Shown here one piece after another: positions 42,275-49,552 of a stretch of 49,552 nucleotides of DNA. This DNA comes from Levilactobacillus suantsaiihabitans (lineage in GTDB: Bacteria; Bacillota; Bacilli; Lactobacillales; Lactobacillaceae). Made by a program: the position numbers and the translations under genes. The DNA lies in NCBI RefSeq assembly GCF_004745505.1, contig NZ_RKLX01000021.1, positions 1 to 49,552 on the forward strand, written 5' to 3'. How positions within the stretch are numbered: the stretch's first letter is position 1; every line of letters begins with the position of its first letter. The notes under the pieces are model-generated. The model had not been told where the DNA came from. It saw nothing but the letters and a program-made list of their open reading frames with translations, and did no database searches.

Positions 42275-43921
42275 TTACTTTTCGACCTTCATCCATTGAT
42301 ACCCGCGACTCATCCCCGCTGGGTTCCAAACGTAGCCCGACACCTTGTCGTTCCACATTTCCACCGTGGCTGGTTGGTACAGCGGGATGACGCCTTGTTG
42401 CGACATCAAGCGCTTTTCAGCATTGACCAGGTCTTGGTAGCGCGCCGTAGGGTTGTTGGCATCTTGATTTTCCGACGCCTTCACGTAGCTGTCGTACTTG
42501 GCATCCGAGAAGTCCCCGTTGTTATTGGTGTTGCCGGTGCTCATCAAGGACAAGAAGTTGATTGGATCCGCGAAGTCCGCCCCCCAGTTGGTCAAGACCA
42601 GCTCGAAGTTCCCGGTGTTGGACCGACTCAACCGCGTCTTGTAAGGCAACGTGTTGATGGAAACCTTCACATTCGGCAGCTTTTGTAATTCAGCTTGAAT
42701 GTATTGGGCCACAGTCTTGGTCACGCTGGTATCATCGGCCATCAGCGTCAGGTTCAACGACTTGGTCCCTGTGGCCTTGAGGCCGGCCTTCATCAAGGAC
42801 TTGGCCTGCTTCAGATCATAGGTGACCCCGGACTTAACGTAGGCGTCCTTGGCAAAGTCGGCGTTGGTCTTGGGATTACGTGACAGGTTTTGGGACACGA
42901 AGCCCAGCGGTGCCTTGGAACCATCGCGCAGGACACTCTTGGCCAACTGTTGCTTGTCGATGGCCATGGACAAGGCTTGCCGGACCTTCAAGTTCCGCAA
43001 TGCCTTGACCTTCTTTTGGTTCATCTGCATGTAGTAGGTGCTCCCACCCACGAAGGTCTTCATTTCCTTATTGTTCTTCAGGTTGGCAACCTGCGTACCG
43101 TCTAACGTCGTGGCGTCCAATTCCTTCTTCTGGAAGAGGCTCAAGCCCGTCGATGGATCGGCGACCACTTGGAAATGCATCTGCTTTAAAGTGATGCCCT
43201 TCTTGTCCCAGAACTTGGTGTTCTTCTTCAATGTCCAGCTTTGACTGGTCCCTTGCCACTTGGTCATGGTAAATGGCCCATCGTAAGCGGTCTGTTGACT
43301 CGAGTGGCCGTAGTCACTGCCGTACTTTTCAACCACCTTTTGTTCCTGCGGGAAGAAGGTCGGGAAGGCCAGCAGTAGCTTAAAGTAAGCGACTGGCTTG
43401 CTCAACGTGACCTGTAGCGTGTGCTTGTTCACGGCCTTGACCCCCAGTTGACTCGGAGCCACCTTGCCATTTTGCACGGCGTTGTAATTCTTGATGCCGG
43501 CCATCAGGTAGGCGTACTCAGAAGCCGTCTTGGGATTGACCGTCCGTTGCCAGGAGTAAACGAAGTCCTGCGCCGTCACCGGCTTGCCGTCGTTCCAATG
43601 GTTGTCGGACCGCAGCTTAAAGGTGTACTGCTTCCCATCCTTGGACACCGTGGTCTTGGTTGCCAAGGCGTTGATCAGCTTTTCGTTCTTACCCAGCCGA
43701 TACAACCCTTCTTGCGTGTGGTACAGCATGGTCAGGCTGCTGGAATCCGATGCCTTCGAGACATCCAGCGTGGTGACCTCCGCCTTCGCCGCGAGCTTGA
43801 CCGACTGATCGGCCGCCAGCCCCGACTTAGACGTCCTGGACGACGACTTTCCGCAAGCGGCCAAGCCCCCAGCAACCAGTAACGCTGCCCCTAGTAATAA
43901 TCCAATCTGTTTTCCCTTCAA
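42275..43921 (-). CDS. oppA: Oligopeptide ABC transporter substrate-binding lipoprotein
   Basis: The 548-residue extracellular lipoprotein captures peptides for an Opp-type importer. The lipobox LAAC puts the lipidated Cys at residue 23. The family-5 solute-binding signature appears as AKAEVTTLDVSKASDSSSL and the later LYHTQEGLYRLGKN. The TTG start is preceded by AGGAG, lying over the end of the amidase gene 12 nt upstream, so the two form an operon. No opp permease or ATPase genes are nearby, so this is an orphan binding protein that must share a distant transporter, or act in signalling. The symbol is by family only. Confidence 0.9.
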   Translation of the reverse strand: MKGKQIGLLLGAALLVAGGLAACGKSSSRTSKSGLAADQSVKLAAKAEVTTLDVSKASDSSSLTMLYHTQEGLYRLGKNEKLINALATKTTVSKDGKQYTFKLRSDNHWNDGKPVTAQDFVYSWQRTVNPKTASEYAYLMAGIKNYNAVQNGKVAPSQLGVKAVNKHTLQVTLSKPVAYFKLLLAFPTFFPQEQKVVEKYGSDYGHSSQQTAYDGPFTMTKWQGTSQSWTLKKNTKFWDKKGITLKQMHFQVVADPSTGLSLFQKKELDATTLDGTQVANLKNNKEMKTFVGGSTYYMQMNQKKVKALRNLKVRQALSMAIDKQQLAKSVLRDGSKAPLGFVSQNLSRNPKTNADFAKDAYVKSGVTYDLKQAKSLMKAGLKATGTKSLNLTLMADDTSVTKTVAQYIQAELQKLPNVKVSINTLPYKTRLSRSNTGNFELVLTNWGADFADPINFLSLMSTGNTNNNGDFSDAKYDSYVKASENQDANNPTARYQDLVNAEKRLMSQQGVIPLYQPATVEMWNDKVSGYVWNPAGMSRGYQWMKVEK

Positions 43922-43933
43922 AACGTTCGCTCC

Positions 43934-45424
43934 TCATTCATCTAAAATAGTCTGATGTAACAATTTTAACTTACCTGCACGTTCAAATAAAGCCCCCAGC
44001 TTCAAGAGGACCGCTTCTTGTCCCTTACCGGCATTAAATTGGATCCCCAATGGCAACCCATCTGTCGTCACCGCCGTCGGCAAACTCAGTGCTGGTTCCC
44101 CGGTCAAGTTGGCCTGTTGGGTAAACGGCGAGCGGGTCAAGGCCGGCAGCCATTGGTCATAGATCAACTGCTTTTGCGCGGCGGGTTTCAAGCTGGTGAT
44201 GTCGGCCATCTTGGCGGCATTGTCCGCAGAGACCAGTGTGTCACCGACTTTCGGGGCGGCCCAGGCCGTCGTAGGCGTCAAAATGACCGGATACTTGGCG
44301 TGCAATTGTGCCATTTGCCAAGCGGCTTGGTCCCATTGTCCCAATGCCAAACTGTATTCGGCGGCCGTCGTGTTCCGCCCCGTTTGGTACAACGCCCAGG
44401 TCAACAGTTCCATGTCGTCGGCAGTCAGTGGTCGGCCGATTCCAGCTTGCATTTGGCCCATGAAGGCAGCCGTTTCCCCGGCATTCATGGTGTAGTAACT
44501 TTCCATTAAGGCCACACCGTCAATGGGGTTCTTAACCTCTTCCACGTCAAAGCCCTGGTCGCTTAAGAAGGTCACGGCCGCTTCAACCGCTTGCACGGCG
44601 TCCGGACTGACCGGCGTGCCCACCGGGGACTCGGTGGTGTAACCAATGACCCCGGGTTGGACCGGCTGGTCGAGTTGCGCCAAGAAGCCGGGCCGCTCCA
44701 AGGGTTGCTGGAAGACCGCGGCAGGCTGGATCGTTTGTAAGCTATCCAGTAAGGCCGCCGTGTCGGCCATGGAACGGGTCAGCCCAAAGTCGATGGCCGC
44801 CCCTTCCCAGGACCGCCAATCGCCAGGGCCCACGGGAACCCGGCCTCGAGTCGGCTTCAAGCCAATGGTCCCCGACCACGATGACGGGATTCGAATCGAA
44901 CCGCCCCCGTCACTGCCGGCTGCTAGTGGCACCATCCCGGCAGCCACGGCCGCGCCGGCCCCACCGGAGGACCCCCCGGGTTGATAGTCGGTGTTCCACG
45001 GGTTGTGCGCGTCGCCGTAGATTTGGGCGTCCGTGATGTTCTTGAACCCAAATTCCGGAAAGTTGGTCTGCCCGATCACAATGAACCCCGCTCGTTGCAG
45101 GGCTTCCACGAAGAAACTGGTCTGCGTGGCCACGTTATTCTTGAGTAACCGCGACCCGCTGGTGCTCGATTCTCCCTTGAGCTGTTGATCCAAGCCCTTC
45201 AGGAGTAAGGGCACGCCCAAAAAAGGCTGCCCGTGATCCTCGAGTGCCGCCGCTTCTTTCAGCGCCTTTTCGCGCCGCGTGGTGATGACCGCGTTTAACG
45301 CCGGGTTTTGCCGGTCGATTTCCGCCAGGGCCCGTTCAACCAATTCTTGGCTGGTGACCTCGCCTGACCGCACGCGCTTCGCCCAGGTCAATGCCGGGGT
45401 CCCAATCCAATCCGTAATTGCCAA
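43934..45424 (-). CDS. Amidase-signature family amidase
   Basis: A 496-residue hydrolase of carboxamides. The Ser-cisSer-Lys triad is visible: Lys76 in GVPLLLKGLD, cis-Ser152 in PGGSSGGAGAAVA and nucleophile Ser176 in GSDGGGSIRIP. It is not GatA-like in context, as no gatB or gatC is adjacent, and there is no signal peptide. The TTG start has AGGAGG 8 nt upstream. It is transcribed together with the OppA-like gene, which suggests it acts on imported peptides or peptide amides; that is inference. Confidence 0.9.
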   Translation of the reverse strand: MAITDWIGTPALTWAKRVRSGEVTSQELVERALAEIDRQNPALNAVITTRREKALKEAAALEDHGQPFLGVPLLLKGLDQQLKGESSTSGSRLLKNNVATQTSFFVEALQRAGFIVIGQTNFPEFGFKNITDAQIYGDAHNPWNTDYQPGGSSGGAGAAVAAGMVPLAAGSDGGGSIRIPSSWSGTIGLKPTRGRVPVGPGDWRSWEGAAIDFGLTRSMADTAALLDSLQTIQPAAVFQQPLERPGFLAQLDQPVQPGVIGYTTESPVGTPVSPDAVQAVEAAVTFLSDQGFDVEEVKNPIDGVALMESYYTMNAGETAAFMGQMQAGIGRPLTADDMELLTWALYQTGRNTTAAEYSLALGQWDQAAWQMAQLHAKYPVILTPTTAWAAPKVGDTLVSADNAAKMADITSLKPAAQKQLIYDQWLPALTRSPFTQQANLTGEPALSLPTAVTTDGLPLGIQFNAGKGQEAVLLKLGALFERAGKLKLLHQTILDE

Positions 45425-45514
45425 TACAACCGCCTCCTATAATTCTATCACCTAGCCACGACCACCACGCCGCAGCCAACCTTTTCCTTCACTCACCAAG
45501 TTGTTGAAAAATTT

Positions 45515-45530
45515 TCACGGTCGACCGTGA
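45515..45530. promoter_or_regulatory. 16-bp palindrome upstream of the amidase operon
   Basis: TCACGGTCGACCGTGA is a perfect 16-bp palindrome about 90 nt upstream of the amidase start and 120 nt upstream of the divergent binding-protein gene. It is an operator candidate for an unidentified regulator. Confidence 0.5.
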
Positions 45531-45582
45531 CCGGTAAACCACTAATTATTGGTAAGTTAATACTTTCATTCTACCACGTACT

Positions 45583-45614
45583 GGTTGTAAAAGCGTTTCC
45601 AAATAGTTATACTT
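45583..45614 (+). promoter_or_regulatory. Promoter of the amino-acid ABC genes with internal cre-like site
   Basis: -35 TTGTAA, a 17-nt spacer and -10 TATACT. The overlapping TAAAAGCGTTTCCA differs from the cre core TGWAARCGYTWNCW at one position and fills the spacer, so CcpA binding would block RNA polymerase. Confidence 0.65.
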
Positions 45615-45653
45615 AAAAAGTCTTAGGTCACAAATCGAAAGGAATGAAAATTG

Positions 45654-46532
45654 ATGAATAAGACGAAAAAATGGTTGGTTTTAGGTTTAGGGTTAAGCTT
45701 AGTGATGGGCGTCGGTCTCGTTGGTTGCGGGAAGTCCTCATCAGAGTCAACGAATACCAAGGTCGCAAACAAGAAGACCTTGATTGTGGCGACGTCCGGG
45801 ACGCTGTACCCCACGTCGTTTCACGCTTCCAAGAACAGTAAGCTGACCGGGTTTGACGTGGAAGTCGTCCGCGCGGTCGCTAAGGGCTTACACAAGAAGG
45901 TCGAATTCAAGGAACTCAGTGTCGACGGCCAATTGACCGCGGTCAACTCCGGTAAGGCTGACATGGCGGCCAACGACTTTGGGCTGTCCCCGGCGCGCAA
46001 GGATAAGTACGCGTTATCCACGGTCTACAAGCACTCATTTAACAGTATCATGGTCCGCAACAGCGACGATTCCGGTATCCACAACTGGGCCGACATCAAG
46101 GGCAAGAAGTCCGCTGGGGAAGCCGGGACCGGTTATCAACGGCTCGCCCAACAATTAGGGGCTAAATTGGTCAACTACGATAACGTCTCCAACGATGTTT
46201 ACCTCAAGGATGTTAAAAATGGTAAGACCGATTTCATCATGAACGACTACTATCTGCAAAAGTTGGCACTGAAGGCCATTCCGAACAACGGCTTACATCT
46301 GGTCAAGAACATGTACTTCACCACCAGTGATGACGGCCAAGGCGTCGGCATCCTGATGAAGAAGAGCAACACCAAGCTCAAGGCCGAGATCAACAAGGAA
46401 ATCAAGAAGTTATTGAAGGACGGCACCATCAAGAAATTGTCCGAAAAGTACTACGGCGCTGACGTGACGAAGAAGCCAAACGTCAAGATTGCCAAGAACT
46501 TTACGATCAAGTCCAAGTACACGGGCCAATAG
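45654..46532 (+). CDS. Amino-acid ABC transporter substrate-binding lipoprotein
   Basis: The 292-residue lipoprotein is of the polar-amino-acid family (SBP_bac_3). It shows the lipobox LVGC (Cys at residue 25), LYPTSFHASKNSKLTGFDVEVV, the ligand-binding stretch ELSVDGQLTAVNSGKADMAA, and SAGEAGTGYQR. Cystine or other polar amino acids are possible ligands; the sequence does not decide. The ATG at 45654 follows AAAGGA. The permease starts 19 nt after its stop. Confidence 0.92.
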   Translation: MNKTKKWLVLGLGLSLVMGVGLVGCGKSSSESTNTKVANKKTLIVATSGTLYPTSFHASKNSKLTGFDVEVVRAVAKGLHKKVEFKELSVDGQLTAVNSGKADMAANDFGLSPARKDKYALSTVYKHSFNSIMVRNSDDSGIHNWADIKGKKSAGEAGTGYQRLAQQLGAKLVNYDNVSNDVYLKDVKNGKTDFIMNDYYLQKLALKAIPNNGLHLVKNMYFTTSDDGQGVGILMKKSNTKLKAEINKEIKKLLKDGTIKKLSEKYYGADVTKKPNVKIAKNFTIKSKYTGQ

Positions 46533-46551
46533 AAAGTCAGGTGGCGCCACT

Positions 46552-47241
46552 GTGCTCAAGTATTTCTCGATTCCGGGCTTCTTTAATGCCAAACTAGCGT
46601 GGTCGTCGATTCCCCAGATCTTAGCGGGCCTGCCGATGACCATCTACCTGACCGTCATGGCCTTTATCCTGGCGACCATCTTGGGGATGTTTCTCACGCT
46701 GGCGCAACTCAGCCACATTCGGGTGCTCCACTGGCTGGCGCGGGCCTACATCTCCTTCATGCGGGGCGTGCCGATGCTGGTCGTCTTGTTCATCGTCTAC
46801 TTTGGCTTTGGCCTCACGGCGGTTCCGGCGGCCATCATCTCGTTTACCATCGGGGCAGCGGCCTTTGTGTCCGAGGTCTTCCGGTCCTCATTTCTGGGGA
46901 TCGACCACGGCCAATACGAGGCGGCCTACTCAATCGGCCTGCCCTATCGCAAGGTCATGCGGCTCATCATCATTCCGCAAGCCTTCCGCATCAGCATTCC
47001 GGCGCTAGGTAACATCTTGCTCGACATGTTCAAGGGCACATCGCTAGCCGCCATGATCACGGTGACCGAAATGTTCATGGACGCCAAGATCGTTGCCGGC
47101 GCCAACCAGGACTACATGACCATCTACATCACGATTGCCATTCTGTATTGGCTGTGCTGCGTGGTCCTAACGGCGGGACAAAACCAGCTGGAACGGTACT
47201 TAGACTACGACCGGAAATCCATTCACATGAAAATGATTTAA
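46552..47241 (+). CDS. Amino-acid ABC transporter permease
   Basis: The 229-residue membrane protein is of the HisM/GlnP type. Five or so helices are evident, beginning GLPMTIYLTVMAFILATIL. The ATPase-contact (EAA) loop is EAAYSIGLPYRKVMRLIIIP followed by QAFRISIPALGN. The GTG at 46552 is chosen because AGGTGG lies 7 nt upstream; the frame continues upstream into the previous gene's end. The ATP-binding subunit normally found next is absent, and a strong terminator follows instead. Confidence 0.92.
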   Translation: MLKYFSIPGFFNAKLAWSSIPQILAGLPMTIYLTVMAFILATILGMFLTLAQLSHIRVLHWLARAYISFMRGVPMLVVLFIVYFGFGLTAVPAAIISFTIGAAAFVSEVFRSSFLGIDHGQYEAAYSIGLPYRKVMRLIIIPQAFRISIPALGNILLDMFKGTSLAAMITVTEMFMDAKIVAGANQDYMTIYITIAILYWLCCVVLTAGQNQLERYLDYDRKSIHMKMI

Positions 47242-47246
47242 CGTTT

Positions 47247-47295
47247 AAAGACGCGTCCGCTTGGCAGCAATTCTGCCGGGCGGACGCGTCTTTTT
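47247..47295 (+). terminator. Terminator of the amino-acid ABC genes
   Basis: AAAGACGCGTCCGC pairs perfectly with GCGGACGCGTCTTT, followed by TTGGG. It begins 6 nt after the permease stop, so no third gene belongs to the operon. Confidence 0.9.
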
Positions 47296-47299
47296 GGGT

Positions 47300-48040
47300 G
47301 AACTGCTGAAGGTTGAACCTAAATTTAACACGCTGATTGCTGTAACGACGGCGTTTCGACACCTAAGATTGGTGAAACCAGACGCCTACGTCAGCCAGGG
47401 TTCCGCCTGCTCTGGGGAACGCCTCCAGCCTGAGGAGCGGTCTTCCGGCTCGCTTGAAAGCCTGGCAAAAACAGCCAGTCTCTCAAGTCGTCCCGCGCTG
47501 TAGGCTGAGAAAGAACCTCAGCCAACACCGCCGACACAGCTGGCTCCACCCTGGCTGCCTCCGGCAAGGTAGAGACTATCAGTAACACTGTGTTAATGAA
47601 AGACTAGTCGTCAATGTAGCTACCACCTGGGGTTAAAACGACTGTTATTAACCCGCACTACCGTAGTCGAGAGTTCGCCAAATATGGGTTCAGCCGCTGA
47701 AAAGAGTGTGACGACAGGCGGTTAACTGGCGAGCATTAACGATGCTAAACGGATAATCCCAGTTCCGGATTATTTACCTAGCAGTGTTAAGCGGAACCAG
47801 TTGCCTGTTGGCGCACGTTTCGGCTATGAGGCAGGCCACTTCGACGTGTTTCTCGGCTCAAAGCGAGGCGTCGAGACCGCCCTTTGGCTCGGCCGCCCCA
47901 GCGTTCCAACCCATATTTGGCGAACGGTAGGCGGCCAGGTTGCATTGTGAGACTATAAACGACTAATTTGAACGTCACGAGGCACATGATCACAGTAGTT
48001 CCAACTGATTGCCGTCTTTCAACCTTCAGTTACTGGTTAA
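47300..48040. repeat. Mosaic intergenic repeat, copy F (longest, with inverted ends)
   Basis: Left end AACTGCTGAAGGTTGAAC (47300-47317) and right end TTCAACCTTCAGTTA (48019-48033) are inverted copies of each other. Between them lie the block at 47.31-47.39 kb, the long block (47.39-47.69 kb), the ~110-nt hairpin in reverse (47706-47815), the block with GGCTCAAAGCGAGGCGTCGA (47852-47871) in reverse, and CGAACGGTAGGCGGCCAG (47921-47938) in reverse. It is the best candidate for a complete unit. No credible gene is inside. Confidence 0.85.
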
Positions 48041-48058
48041 CCGACGCTCAAAGTGGCC

Positions 48059-49278
48059 TTACTCCTCACGAATGGCATACTTGCGCAACTCTGAATTGGC
48101 CGCGAACGCTAGTCCCGTCACCAACATCGCGCCACTGAAAATTAGGAGAAAAATTTTCGGCGACAGGCTACCACCAATCAGGCCAAACAACAAGCCCCCT
48201 AAGCCCATCGCAAACAGCGTGAATGTGTAGTAGGCGCCCATGACTCTCCCCAACAGATCCTTGGACAACATTGATTGCATGATTGGTGCCTGGGCGGTTT
48301 GTTCCACCCCTAAGGCAACGAACACTAATCCATAGTAAGCAACGAAGATGTAGTGATTGGCAATCAGCACAATGGGCGCCATGAGGAGGGCAAACCCAAT
48401 CGAACTGGCGACCAGTAAAGTGCCCAGCGCAAATTTGCGACTTAACCAGTTCGCCAAGACCGTCGACCCCACCAAGATGCCAATCGCACTAAAGTACTCC
48501 AGTAAGCCTAAATATTGGGGGCCACCCATTCGTTTCGCTAAGAGGACCTGATACACATCGAGGCCGCCAAAGAGAAAGTTCATGATGACCGTAAATACCG
48601 TGAGAATTACTAAAGATGGTCGCCGCAGAATCACTTTGAAACCGGTGCTCCAGTCAGTACGGCCCGCCTTCACTTCCGTTTTAGCCGTGGTCGTATCCGC
48701 CTGGTTGTGTTTCAATCTGCCAAAGAAGCAGGCACTCACTAAGAATGTCAAAACGTCCGTCACGACCAACGACAGGACTGAAAAGACGTGCAGAATGAAT
48801 CCGGTCAGGGCGTTAAAGAAATAACTCACCCCATTGTAAGCAAATGCCATGTACGACGCAGCTTGGGGCAATTCTTTTTGGCTAACAATTTGGGGTAAGA
48901 GAGCATCTTGCGTCGGGTAAGAATTGACCCCAAACATCGCCGACAGAAACGAGAGTCCGAGGATGACCCCCGGATTTTGGCGAAAGATGACCATGGCCAC
49001 GGCGACACCACTAACGCACAGCGCCTGACCAATTTCACACACGATTAAAATCGTCTTTTTGGCGTATCGATCAATGTACCGCCCGAAAACAAACAAAAAC
49101 AAACTGGGCAGTACTCCAAGATGCCTAATAGAATCGTCCCCGCTTTAAACTGGATGAAGTACCAGCCCAAGGCAATTCCGTAGACGCTGTCCCCAGCATT
49201 ACTGATAGAACGCCCGATGAAGATGTTTCTAAAATCACTTTGATGCAACACGACGATCACCTTCTTTTGCTTAACCAA
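48059..49278 (-). pseudogene. Frameshifted MFS transporter
   Basis: Two overlapping minus-strand frames make one major-facilitator transporter of about 400 residues. The first (to about 49113) reads RSISNAGDSVYGIALGWYFI then GTILLGILEY. The second (from about 49110) continues PSLFLFVFGRYIDRYAKKTI to the C-terminus, KYAIREE. The shift falls in GAGTACTGCCCAG near 49105-49113; one extra base before TGCCC would restore LGILEYLPSLFLF. The most likely start is the GTG at 49251 after AAGAAGGTGA. The substrate is unknown; macrolide-type MFS exporters have a similar layout. A true mutation or a sequencing error cannot be told apart here. Confidence 0.8.
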
Positions 49279-49451
49279 CGCATGATGCCGTCTAGCCTAC
49301 CGACTCCTCACCCAAGACCACTGGTTGACTGACGACACTTTGTATCCACATCCTAGTCCTTTCTTCACGGAAACGCAGCTCCCCCCCCGCGGTTTGATAA
49401 GTTTGCGAAGCAACGCCCCGTGATGCCCATTTCTTTGGTTCTATGATATTT

Positions 49452-49485
49452 GGTGTTGATGGAGAACTCCATCGACGCCATTTTT
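49452..49485 (+). terminator. Orphan terminator-like hairpin
   Basis: GGTGTTGATGGAG pairs with CTCCATCGACGCC across AA, followed by ATTTTTG. No plus-strand gene precedes it in the window. Confidence 0.6.
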
Positions 49486-49490
49486 GTATA

Positions 49491-49512
49491 AAAAAGAGGC
49501 ATATCACCTCTG
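49491..49512 (-). terminator. Short terminator facing left
   Basis: On the minus strand AGAGGT pairs with GCCTCT across GATAT, followed by TTTTTT. If real, it ends a transcript entering from beyond the right edge. Confidence 0.4.
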
Positions 49513-49552
49513 TGCTACAATCAAGTCGTCGAAACCAATTGAAAGCGAGGAA
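49513..49552 (+). promoter_or_regulatory. Promoter and ribosome binding site of a gene beyond the right edge
   Basis: An extended -10, TGCTACAAT (49513-49521), is followed 20 nt later by GAAAGCGAGGAA at the very end of the window. A plus-strand gene probably starts just outside. Confidence 0.5.

Noticed and set aside
47300-48040. Repeats as a CRISPR array or a full insertion sequence
   Set aside because: There are no short direct repeats with unique spacers, no cas genes and no transposase frame. Blocks are long, inverted and mosaic.
49292-49507. A 71-codon minus-strand frame before the MFS gene
   Set aside because: It runs through two hairpins and a terminator and shows no protein-like motif or ribosome binding site.

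Overview
The window looks like chromosomal DNA of a lactic acid bacterium of the Lactobacillaceae, at roughly 50 % GC. The evidence is protein content and gene order: tuf, paired RNases J1 and J2, the comEA-comEB-comEC-holA operon, the ftsW-ylbG-rsmD-coaD-ylbL cluster, pdhABCD next to def and rpoY-rnjA, and cell-wall LysM/NlpC proteins. A Levilactobacillus-like genus is my guess, but genus cannot be fixed by eye. I saw no phage, plasmid, CRISPR array, rRNA or tRNA.

Layout. Positions 1-5,500 hold translation and RNA decay genes: tuf, a TPR-like protein, rnjB and rpsO on the minus strand, with rpsT divergent. Positions 5,860-18,410 hold minus-strand housekeeping operons: comEA-comEB-comEC-holA, ftsW-ylbG-rsmD-coaD-ylbL, typA, and a degenerate lactate-dehydrogenase-like gene with yktA and a suhB-type phosphatase. 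Positions 19,280-24,210 hold the pyruvate dehydrogenase operon pdhA-B-C-D behind one clear promoter. Positions 24,490-29,900 hold def, a membrane-anchored hypothetical gene, rpoY-rnjA, a lipid-kinase-like gene and a small coiled-coil gene. Positions 30,050-34,160 form a cell-envelope block: a LysM/NlpC-P60 hydrolase, a secreted DUF1002 protein and a YkfC-like endopeptidase. Positions 34,590-42,050 carry sugar metabolism: tkt, rbsK, a LacI-type regulator with two matching operators in front of rbsK, an aldo-keto reductase and murQ with a consensus cre site. Positions 42,275-47,240 carry nitrogen acquisition: an amidase plus OppA-like lipoprotein operon and a divergent amino-acid ABC binding protein plus permease. 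The window ends with a frameshifted MFS transporter and the promoter and ribosome binding site of a gene that starts beyond the right edge.

The most unusual content lies between the genes. At least eight intergenic regions (about 5.68-5.86, 10.50-10.66, 18.55-19.21, 25.13-25.23, 28.16-28.35, 34.27-34.54, 40.55-41.13 and 47.30-48.04 kb) carry pieces of one mosaic repeat family. The longest copy is about 740 bp, is bounded by inverted ends related to CTGAAGGTTGAA, and is built from blocks that recur in both orientations. One block folds into a roughly 110-nt hairpin whose two arms change together between copies. All copies lie in 3'-flanking DNA after stop codons or terminators. They look like non-autonomous, MITE-like elements or a structured 3'-UTR repeat family.

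Regulatory signals are readable for many units. They include strong promoters for rpsO, rpsT, pdhA, tkt, murQ and the aldo-keto reductase, a cre-like site inside the amino-acid transporter promoter, and palindromes upstream of tkt, pdhA and the amidase operon that no named regulator yet explains.
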